Shown: in pieces, positions 15,607 to 21,179 of the stretch
Layout of the letters: each line of letters begins with the position of its first letter
How positions within the stretch are numbered: the first letter of the stretch is position 1
Source of the DNA: a virus
Reading direction: 5' to 3' (one strand)
Length of the DNA stretch: 21,814 nucleotides
Virus record (IMG/VR): IMGVR_UViG_3300004807_000972
Span: 1 to 21,814 of that record
Program-made: the position numbers and the translations under genes
The notes under the pieces: generated by a model
Told to the model about the DNA's origin: nothing
The model's database searches: none
Seen by the model: only the letters and a program-made list of their open reading frames with translations

Positions 15607-16201
15607 ATACCTAACAGATAAACAAATTTTTGATATTTGGAATCACAAGCATATTGACGAGTATCGGGTTTATTTTACAAAAGATACCGGAGACATTTAT
15701 GCTATTTCCAATGAAATATTACCGGTAGATTGTGCTAGTGTAGAAGTTGAATTTTTAGCCATAGAGCGATTTGTCACCGGCAAAGACCATATCACATTTT
15801 TTAGAATTGAAATAGACGACGAAGGTGCAGTAAAATTTATACACAAAAAAGAAAGCCCAGTTCTTTTTAAAAGTAATATTATTGAATATATACGTGTTGT
15901 CGAAAACAATAATGCTACTTTAAAAGTTGAATGGACTAAAAGTGCCTGGATATTTTCTGTAGCTGACAAGTTTTTAGACAATGCTCGTAGTAAGAGTCTT
16001 AACAGCAAAATTAATTTTTTTGTAACATTGGAAAACAATATTAATTATCTAATTAGGCAGTTAGATGTGCAAATTGGAGATCTAGTAAAAGGCCCAGTTA
16101 CTATTCCGTTTGAAACTGCGGAAGAATCAAACATTAAAAAAATATCAATGTTTACATTGCCATTTTTTGAAACATACGGAATGACTATAAATGAAAATTA
16201 A
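15596..16201 (+). CDS. Unknown 201-aa protein between the two glycosyltransferase pairs
   Basis: No family is recognised. The sequence is acidic and mixed alpha/beta in appearance. The N-terminus has an I-W-N-H-K-H-I-D-E-Y-R-V-Y-F stretch. Hydrophobic and charged residues alternate through the middle (F-F-R-I-E-I-D-D-E-G). Residues from about 115 form a helix-like K-F-L-D-N-A-R-S-K-S-L-N-S-K segment, and the end is G-P-V-T-I-P-F then F-F-E-T-Y-G-M. No D-x-D, P-loop, cysteine cluster or transmembrane segment is visible. AAGGA (15584-15588) lies 7 nt before the ATG. It overlaps both neighbours by 11 bp, so it is made together with the glycosyltransferases and may be an acceptor, scaffold or accessory protein. 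Confidence 0.72.
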   Translation: MEDEYLTDKQIFDIWNHKHIDEYRVYFTKDTGDIYAISNEILPVDCASVEVEFLAIERFVTGKDHITFFRIEIDDEGAVKFIHKKESPVLFKSNIIEYIRVVENNNATLKVEWTKSAWIFSVADKFLDNARSKSLNSKINFFVTLENNINYLIRQLDVQIGDLVKGPVTIPFETAEESNIKKISMFTLPFFETYGMTINEN

Positions 16202-17084
16202 AATTATAGAACAAGACATTATTTTTCTCAGCTATGATGAACCTAACGCTGAAAAAAACTATGCAGATTTATTAAGCAAAGCTCCTTGGGCAAAACGTGT
16301 ACATGGAGTTAAAGGCAGCGATGCCGCACATAAAGCCTGTGCCGCACTAAGTGAAACAGAATACTTTGTTACAGTAGATGCAGATAATATTGTAGATCCT
16401 AAATTTTTAGAAGTTGAAATAGATTTAGAAGAACTTGGACTAACACCTGACCATGTTTTTAGTTGGTGTGGTCGAGTGCATGTTAACAATTTAGAATACG
16501 GTAATGGCGGTTTAAAAATGTGGACACGTAAATTTGTTAATGAAATGCGTACACATGAAAATTCAGATCCAAGTGATACTAAAGGTTTAGTTGAGTTTTG
16601 CTTTGATGACAAGTACTATCAATTTAATGAAAACTACAGTGAAAGTTTTACCAACGAAAATCCATTCCAAGCATGGAGAGCAGGATTTCGAGAAGGCGTC
16701 AAGATGTCACTTGACCAAGGTGCAAAAGTTTCTAATTTAAAAAATATCTGGTGGCAAAATTATCATAGATTATTAATTTGGTCCAGCGTTGGTGCAGACG
16801 TCAAACACGGCATTTGGAGTATATTAGGTGCAAGAGAAGGTTGCTGGAAAACTAATTGTACAGATTGGGATTACAGTAATGTTAGAGATTTTGAATATCT
16901 TACAAATTTATGGGAAACTACTCATGCACTTGCAGAGCCTGAAGAAATAACAAAATACATAAATTTCTTAGGACAAGAACTTAAAGAAAAATGCAAATTA
17001 GAAATCGCCAATTTAGATCCAGCCGGTAGTAAATTCTTTAAGACTGTTTATACAAATACACCGCGTATTGTTAGGAAAAGATAA
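16191..17084 (+). CDS. Glycosyltransferase-like protein, pair B member 1 (297 aa)
   Basis: This is a probable GT-A-fold (GT2-like) transferase. After D-I-I-F-L-S-Y-D-E-P-N-A-E-K-N-Y comes a short helix, an R-V-H-G-V-K-G stretch, and T-V-D-A-D-N with D-A-D at 63-65. Downstream are N-L-E-Y-G-N-G-G-L-K-M-W, then P-F-Q-A-W-R-A-G-F-R-E-G, then a W-S-S-V-G-A-D and G-I-W-S-I-L-G-A-R-E-G block. The next gene repeats all of these. The pair differs from the D-S-D/D-A-D pair upstream in length and motif order. There are no membrane segments. It overlaps the upstream gene by 11 bp, and its TAA shares one base with the next ATG (TAATG). The substrate is unknown. The enzymatic call rests on the D-x-D context and is moderately secure. 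Confidence 0.68.
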   Translation: MKIKIIEQDIIFLSYDEPNAEKNYADLLSKAPWAKRVHGVKGSDAAHKACAALSETEYFVTVDADNIVDPKFLEVEIDLEELGLTPDHVFSWCGRVHVNNLEYGNGGLKMWTRKFVNEMRTHENSDPSDTKGLVEFCFDDKYYQFNENYSESFTNENPFQAWRAGFREGVKMSLDQGAKVSNLKNIWWQNYHRLLIWSSVGADVKHGIWSILGAREGCWKTNCTDWDYSNVRDFEYLTNLWETTHALAEPEEITKYINFLGQELKEKCKLEIANLDPAGSKFFKTVYTNTPRIVRKR

Positions 17085-17794
17085 TGTACGATATAATTTT
17101 TATCAGTTATAATGAAACTAATGCAGAAGAAAATTTTGCTCGTTTACAAAAACGTTTTAGTGCCCCTACGCTTAAACGTGTAGATGGTGTTGAAGGCATA
17201 CACAATGCTCATATTGCCGCCGCTAGAAAAGCAATGACTAAGATGTTTTGGGTAGTCGACGGTGACGCACAAATCTTAGATTCTTTTAACTTTGACTATC
17301 AAGTGCCTAACAGCGATCTAGAAATGGTTCATGTTTGGCGCAGTATTAATCCAATTAACGATTTAGAATATGGATACGGCGGCGTCAAATTATTGCCTAA
17401 AAAATTAACTATGAATATGAATACTGGTAATATTGATATGACAACAAGTATTAGTACTCTTTTTAAACCAATGCCTGAAGTTAGTAATGTTACAGCATTT
17501 AACACTGATCCATTTAGTGCTTGGCGCAGTGGTTTTAGAGAATGTGCAAAACTTGCCAGCAATATTATTGACAGACAAGATGATGTTGAAACACTTCAAA
17601 GATTAGTTACTTGGTGCAGTACAGGCGATGATAGATCTTATGGAATATTTTCCATAGCTGGTGCGCTAGCAGGAAAAGTTTACGGAGAAAAAAATGCCTC
17701 TAATAAAGAGGCATTGTGTAAGATTAACGATTTTGCTTGGTTAGAAGAACAATTTAATTTACAACAAGCTGTTCAGCAAGCGGAAAAATCTTAG
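17084..17794 (+). CDS. Glycosyltransferase-like protein, pair B member 2 (236 aa)
   Basis: This is a shorter paralogue of the preceding protein. It shares D-I-I-F-I-S-Y-N-E-T-N-A-E-E-N-F, R-V-D-G-V-E-G, a D-G-D motif at 59-61 in F-W-V-V-D-G-D-A, D-L-E-Y-G-Y-G-G-V-K, P-F-S-A-W-R-S-G-F-R-E-C and W-C-S-T-G-D-D then G-I-F-S-I-A-G-A. It lacks the C-terminal extension of about 60 residues present in its partner. The last 41 bp overlap the 3' end of thyX on the other strand. An intrinsic terminator for that strand lies inside its coding sequence (17688-17715), where it encodes N-A-S-N-K-E-A-L. The substrate is unknown. It ends the + strand cassette. Confidence 0.68.
   Translation: MYDIIFISYNETNAEENFARLQKRFSAPTLKRVDGVEGIHNAHIAAARKAMTKMFWVVDGDAQILDSFNFDYQVPNSDLEMVHVWRSINPINDLEYGYGGVKLLPKKLTMNMNTGNIDMTTSISTLFKPMPEVSNVTAFNTDPFSAWRSGFRECAKLASNIIDRQDDVETLQRLVTWCSTGDDRSYGIFSIAGALAGKVYGEKNASNKEALCKINDFAWLEEQFNLQQAVQQAEKS
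17688..17715 (-). terminator. Rho-independent terminator of the - strand operon, inside a + strand gene
   Basis: Read on the - strand, AATGCCTCT (17715-17707), a TTATT loop and AGAGGCATT (17701-17693) form a perfect 9-bp stem, immediately followed by T residues (positions 17692-17688; seven T in all with the two that end the stem). It lies 38 nt past the thyX stop. On the + strand the hairpin is followed by GTGTAAG, so it is directional for the - strand. The + strand bases also encode part of the last glycosyltransferase. Confidence 0.85.
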
Positions 17795-18422
17795 CAATAA
17801 CTTGAGCACAAGCAACAGCTACATCCCGATGTTCCTTTTGTGTTCCGTTAGCACTACGTAGTTCAATAAAGTGTACCCAACTACGTAAGGTACCATTCAT
17901 ATAAATTCTACTTTCAATTAGTCCTTCTGGTAATACAGCACGAGCTTGTTCTTTGGCAATGCCTTTAGCAATAGCTTCTTCGTAGATTAACCGACTATGT
18001 TCAATAATGAACTTTTGCTTGGCATCCCACCATGCTTGTAACTCTGCATCGCCTGTACTGATACTGTTCTGTCTATTTTTTGCATCTTGGAGTCGTGCTT
18101 CTCGCAATACAAACGACAAGCCTTTAGTAGGGTCAGCATATCGCTGACTGAACTCTTGGAAACTGAAACTTCTGTGTCTAAGTATCTGTCTTGCAATATC
18201 TCTTGTTGTTGTAATTTCGATACAGGCACTGACCATTTCGAGTGGACTCCAGTGCTTGTGTCGTACAAGGTATTGTATAAGTTTTTCGGATGTTTCTGTG
18301 TTAAGTTGATTGCTTGGATTGGACACACGGGCGCAATACGCAATGAGTTCTTGCGCATCCGTGATGCCCAAATCTGCAAATTCCTGTGTAGGTTGGGAGT
18401 AACTGAGTAATTGAACATGCAT
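17754..18422 (-). CDS. thyX: Flavin-dependent thymidylate synthase ThyX
   Basis: ThyX makes dTMP from dUMP using FAD, NADPH and methylene-tetrahydrofolate, supplying thymidine for phage DNA replication. The 222-aa length fits the family. The signature RHRx7S is complete: R82-H83-R84, then S-F-S-F-Q-E-F, then S92, followed by Q-R-Y. Upstream are E-M-V-S-A-C-I-E-I and R-D-I-A-R-Q. Downstream the expected A-R-A-V-L-P-E-G-L and W-V-H-F-I-E-L-R lead to an E-H-R-D-V-A segment that completes the dUMP/FAD pocket. The ATG follows the preceding stop by 3 bp with only a weak AGAAG site, so it probably depends on translation from upstream. It is the last gene of the - strand operon and its 3' end overlaps the convergent glycosyltransferase by 41 bp. 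Confidence 0.96.
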   Translation of the reverse strand: MHVQLLSYSQPTQEFADLGITDAQELIAYCARVSNPSNQLNTETSEKLIQYLVRHKHWSPLEMVSACIEITTTRDIARQILRHRSFSFQEFSQRYADPTKGLSFVLREARLQDAKNRQNSISTGDAELQAWWDAKQKFIIEHSRLIYEEAIAKGIAKEQARAVLPEGLIESRIYMNGTLRSWVHFIELRSANGTQKEHRDVAVACAQVIAKIFPLAEQLVVN

Positions 18423-18425
18423 TAT

Positions 18426-18746
18426 TTATAGCTTCTTTTTCTTTAAAAATTGACTACTAGCTTTTTCTATGTCTTTTTTGACACGAATGGTATCGAGTTT
18501 AAAATCCACATTATCGATAGAGTCTTCGTAATTTTTGACAAGCTCACTTAATTGCTTTTCAAAGACTACCCATCCTTCCCTGCGGGCCTCGGCTGTGATT
18601 TTAACTTCCCATTTCTTGCCGTCCTTGAAATTGATCATAACTGCATTCAAGTATTTGATCGGCAGTACATTTAACTGTATTTCCGCAAATACTTCAGGCC
18701 AACAATCGATTACATCTTTGGGAAGAGTTTTCCCATGCGATGTCAC
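18426..18746 (-). CDS. Unknown small phage protein (106 aa)
   Basis: No family is recognised. The protein is Lys/Glu-rich and probably alpha/beta. It has a W-P-E-V-F-A-E-I segment, a short hydrophobic L-P-I-K-Y-L-N-A-V-M-I-N-F stretch, a W-E-V-K-I-T strand, and a charged helical C-terminal half ending in F-L-K-K-K-K-L. There are no catalytic or metal motifs. The start is GTG and overlaps the stop of the upstream 202-aa gene as GTGA (4 bp); no ATG in this frame would give a sensible start. It sits between the 202-aa gene and thyX in one operon. A basic C-terminus could suit nucleic-acid contact, but this is speculative. Confidence 0.75.
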   Translation of the reverse strand: MTSHGKTLPKDVIDCWPEVFAEIQLNVLPIKYLNAVMINFKDGKKWEVKITAEARREGWVVFEKQLSELVKNYEDSIDNVDFKLDTIRVKKDIEKASSQFLKKKKL

Positions 18747-19351
18747 TTTGCTTTTTTAGTCGGTGCTAGTTCTTCAGCTTTACGACGCATTTCTGCGGCT
18801 TCTTTGCTTAATTTATCTGCTTGACTACGATAAAACTTGGCTTCGGCTTCTGGACTATCAAATGTAGTAGGTTGAGTAGCAGTCTGTGCTGTTGGCACGT
18901 TCTGTACAGTAGCAACTTCTTCTACTTTTGTTTTAGGATCTGTTTTAGGTGCTTCGGTGATTCCTGATTTCAATGACAATGCATCAACAGTTGTACCTAA
19001 TTGTTCAGCAATAATTTGATTTAATTCTGACAATTGAATATTAACGCTATTGTTAGGAGTCATTTCAATTTGATCTGTTGAAACTTTTACCAAACGATTC
19101 TGCGTATGTAATGCTGATAGCATAGTGCTTCCATCTGGGAATTGGCTACGTGCCAATACTTCTCCAAATTCATTAGCACTTTGACCGCTTGGACTTTCTA
19201 CCAAGTTAATCAATGCGTCATGATATGAATCAGGAAGATTTTCAGTAGGTGCAATTAAACAATTAAATGCATCGCCTGGCAAAGTACGGAATACAACTAC
19301 ACACTTCTTATTGGTAGCTTTAACTCTACCTACGTGTTTTAATTCGGCCAT
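18743..19351 (-). CDS. Unknown phage protein with disordered C-terminal tail (202 aa)
   Basis: The sequence resembles conserved proteins of unknown function in T4-like marine phages, but I cannot name the family with confidence. Residues 1-115 look folded: K-H-V-G-R-V-K-A-T at the start, V-V-V-F-R-T-L-P-G-D-A, then an L-V-E-S-P-S-G-Q-S-A-N-E-F-G-E segment, then I-Q-L-S-E-L-N-Q-I-I-A-E-Q. Residues about 130-165 are Pro/Thr/Gln-rich and probably disordered. The end is a charged helix (K-L-S-K-E-A-A-E-M-R-R-K) that may form a coiled coil. A strong AAGGAG precedes the ATG. It starts 2 bp after the 83-aa gene, and the two small proteins may work together. Confidence 0.78.
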   Translation of the reverse strand: MAELKHVGRVKATNKKCVVVFRTLPGDAFNCLIAPTENLPDSYHDALINLVESPSGQSANEFGEVLARSQFPDGSTMLSALHTQNRLVKVSTDQIEMTPNNSVNIQLSELNQIIAEQLGTTVDALSLKSGITEAPKTDPKTKVEEVATVQNVPTAQTATQPTTFDSPEAEAKFYRSQADKLSKEAAEMRRKAEELAPTKKAK

Positions 19352-19353
19352 AA

Positions 19354-19605
19354 TTAGGCTCCTTTTGTTTGTGCTTGAGCTTGTTGTTTAGCTACAGCAT
19401 CTAAAAATGTACTAAGTTTGTTGTAAACAGTACCTACCATCATCATTTCAGCTGGCTTAAATGCACCACGTGTGCTAGCTACATCGATGATAGATTTCAT
19501 TGCGCTCAAGTCCTGGATGCTTAAATCTGCACCTTGTTCTTGTTGCGGTTGCTCTGTAGTTTGAGCTTGTTGTTCTGGTTGTGTGTTTTCTACGGTATCG
19601 GTCAT
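19354..19605 (-). CDS. Small unknown phage protein (83 aa)
   Basis: Residues 1-25 are Gln/Glu/Thr-rich and probably disordered. They are followed by a helical core (L-S-I-Q-D-L-S-A-M-K-S-I-I-D-V-A, then G-A-F-K-P-A-E-M, then V-Y-N-K-L-S-T-F-L-D-A-V) and a Gln/Ala-rich end. Cores of this kind are common in small T4-like cyanophage proteins of unknown function, a tentative recollection. A strong AAGGAG lies 6 nt before the ATG. The 32-bp gap upstream contains a 15-bp sequence also found before the 769-aa gene. Confidence 0.75.
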   Translation of the reverse strand: MTDTVENTQPEQQAQTTEQPQQEQGADLSIQDLSAMKSIIDVASTRGAFKPAEMMMVGTVYNKLSTFLDAVAKQQAQAQTKGA

Positions 19606-19634
19606 GATATCTCCTTATGTTAATCTACACATAT

Positions 19635-19642
19635 AATTTATC
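19635..19642 (-). promoter_or_regulatory. Possible late-type octamer (GATAAATT) before the 83-aa gene
   Basis: On the - strand GATAAATT overlaps the stop codon of the 95-aa gene and ends 29 nt before the ATG of the 83-aa gene. It is part of a 15-bp stretch (TGAGATAAATTATAT, 19645-19631) identical to 11179-11193 on the + strand. The spacing differs from the + strand candidates, so this call is weak. Confidence 0.25.
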
Positions 19643-19925
19643 TCAATAAATTCATAGGACAGGCAATCTTGAAGAAACTGAGTTCTTTCTCTTGCTCAAA
19701 TCCAATTTTTGTAATGTATATAATAGAATTGTTATGATCTAATGCTAGATCCTGGCCAATGTAATATCGGCCATTTAAATTGTCTTTAATCCAACGATCT
19801 ACGTTCTTGGCAATAACGGGTTTAAAATCGTCTAGTACCGTATACTTAAAGTGTGGAGCGGCAAACTCAACCCTACGTAAGCCAAAATAATTTAGAGGAT
19901 TGGGTTTGCCATTTTTTAATGCCAT
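19638..19925 (-). CDS. Unknown 95-aa protein coupled to the VWA gene
   Basis: No family is recognised. The protein is basic at its N-terminus (A-L-K-N-G-K-P-N-P-L-N-Y-F-G-L-R-R-V), with alternating beta-like segments (F-K-Y-T-V-L-D, Y-Y-I-G-Q-D-L-A-L-D, I-I-Y-I-T-K-I-G-F) and no metal or catalytic motif. The ATG shares one base with the TAA of the VWA/metallopeptidase gene (TAATG), so it is almost certainly translated by coupling. A role as partner or regulator of the ATPase/VWA pair is possible from position alone. Confidence 0.7.
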   Translation of the reverse strand: MALKNGKPNPLNYFGLRRVEFAAPHFKYTVLDDFKPVIAKNVDRWIKDNLNGRYYIGQDLALDHNNSIIYITKIGFEQEKELSFFKIACPMNLLR

Positions 19926-21109
19926 TACGCCGCCTCTTTAGCAAATTCGTAATAAGCATATTCTCCAAACGGTGGAACAATTTTATCAGTGCCGTGGATG
20001 ATGAATACTGTATCGCAGTAATCCGGATCACCCCAACTGCCCCAAGGATAACCATCAGTAAACATAATAAACTTTTTAGGGTTAATGTCATGTTCTTTCA
20101 TGTATTCCCAGTTGGCATCAAACTCAGTTCCGCCACCACCCATAACTTCGTAGTCATCAAACTCGTCCATAGTGTAACCACTGAAGTCTTGTTCGTTATA
20201 TACTTTTGTATCAAAGCACCATAGCTTAATATTAAAGTCTTTGTACTCTTGCATAATGCCTTTAATTTCACTTAAGAAATCTTTAGCTTGGTCATCTCCA
20301 ATTGAACCGGACATATCGATAGCTACGCAGATATCAATTGTTTCCTCAAAATTCATACCTGGAAGTATTGCACCCATGTGCCAACCTTTACGATTAGGAC
20401 GTTGGAAAGTAAAATCGTTACGGATGACGCTTTGAATTTGTTGACGTAGAATTTCACGCCAATTCATTTTAGGTTCTGTAAACTCTTTAATCATGCGTTG
20501 TACGCCAGCTGGAGTATTACCTGCACCTGCGGCTTGTGCCGCTTGAATTGTAGCTTCACGAATTTCGTCACGAATTTTCTTCAATTCGTCTTTACTGTAA
20601 CTTGGGCGGCCGTCTTTTCCGTCTTTACCCCAGTCGATGTGATCATCTAATAGTTGACCCAACTGGTTAAGTTGTTCCTCATCCATTTCGTCAAAGATGC
20701 GATCATAAACTTCTTCAGCACCCATGCCATAGTATTTTTGATCATGGAAGATTTTAATGCCTTCAATGGTATGATCACCGATTTTATCACGTACAATTTG
20801 TCCGTTTACGCAATAGTCTGCGGCAATGTTAAAAATAGCAGGATTACGTCCTTCTCGGCGACTCATATGATCGAACACGTTATGCAAAATTTCGTGTGCA
20901 ATAACAAACTCAATTTGTTTGATACTTAGTGGCTCGAAGAATTTACGATTAAAATAGATGGCACGACCGTCTGTAGCCGCTGTATTACACCATTCCTCTG
21001 CTTCTTTAATTTGTAAGCGAGTGGCTAGATTACCAAAAAATGGATGACGTAGCAATAACCCTACACGGGCTACAATAATTTTATCGATAATTGGATCTGC
21101 GTGTGACAT
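19925..21109 (-). CDS. VWA-like domain metallopeptidase family protein (DUF2201-type), MoxR partner
   Basis: This 394-aa protein has an N-terminal zinc-peptidase-like domain and a C-terminal von Willebrand A domain. H72-E-I-L-H76 is the HExxH motif. It is followed at about 92-102 by F-N-I-A-A-D-Y-C-V-N, whose Asp is a candidate third ligand as in DUF2201 proteins. After a helical, charged linker (140-215), the VWA domain begins near 256. Its MIDAS is D265-M-S267-G-S269, with G-G-G-G-T328 and a T-D352-G completing the metal site. Proteins of this type usually work with a MoxR AAA+ ATPase, and that gene lies directly upstream here. The ATG is preceded by AAAGGA and a consensus promoter. Whether the peptidase site is active is unknown. 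Confidence 0.9.
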   Translation of the reverse strand: MSHADPIIDKIIVARVGLLLRHPFFGNLATRLQIKEAEEWCNTAATDGRAIYFNRKFFEPLSIKQIEFVIAHEILHNVFDHMSRREGRNPAIFNIAADYCVNGQIVRDKIGDHTIEGIKIFHDQKYYGMGAEEVYDRIFDEMDEEQLNQLGQLLDDHIDWGKDGKDGRPSYSKDELKKIRDEIREATIQAAQAAGAGNTPAGVQRMIKEFTEPKMNWREILRQQIQSVIRNDFTFQRPNRKGWHMGAILPGMNFEETIDICVAIDMSGSIGDDQAKDFLSEIKGIMQEYKDFNIKLWCFDTKVYNEQDFSGYTMDEFDDYEVMGGGGTEFDANWEYMKEHDINPKKFIMFTDGYPWGSWGDPDYCDTVFIIHGTDKIVPPFGEYAYYEFAKEAA

Positions 21110-21134
21110 GTATGTTCCTTTATGCTATGTATAT

Positions 21135-21163
21135 ATTATAACAGGACCCGAAGGTCCTGTCAA
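21135..21163 (-). promoter_or_regulatory. Consensus sigma70 promoter with extended -10
   Basis: On the - strand TTGACA (21163-21158) is followed by a 17-bp spacer and TATAAT (21140-21135). Both hexamers match consensus exactly, and a TG one base before the -10 makes it an extended -10 as well. Transcription should start near 21128, leaving a leader of about 20 nt with AAAGGA before the VWA gene ATG. The 17-bp spacer is made of the C(UUCG)G hairpin. It is likely to be read by unmodified host RNA polymerase, that is, early in infection. Confidence 0.8.
21141..21160 (-). terminator. C(UUCG)G hairpin after the ATPase gene
   Basis: ACAGGACC (21160-21153), TTCG and GGTCCTGT (21148-21141) form a perfect 8-bp stem closed by the very stable cUUCGg tetraloop on the - strand RNA. 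It begins 19 nt after the ATPase stop. It is not followed by a clean T run but by TATAATATATA, so it may be a terminator, an mRNA 3'-end stabiliser or a processing signal. T4 is known to use C(UUCG)G hairpins between genes. Confidence 0.55.
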
Positions 21164-21179
21164 CTAACCCTAAACCGAT

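Noticed and set aside
18087-18410. 107-aa + strand open frame opposite thyX
   Set aside because: The other strand encodes an intact ThyX with its full signature. The shadow frame has no recognisable features.
18423-18430. Perfect TATAAATA on the - strand just before thyX
   Set aside because: It ends next to the ATG, so a T4-type late start would fall inside thyX and lose the start codon. It also coincides with the stop codon of the preceding gene, so a chance match is more likely.
19853-20224. 123-aa + strand open frame opposite the VWA gene
   Set aside because: It is antisense to the conserved VWA domain and spans two coupled - strand genes. It is a shadow frame.
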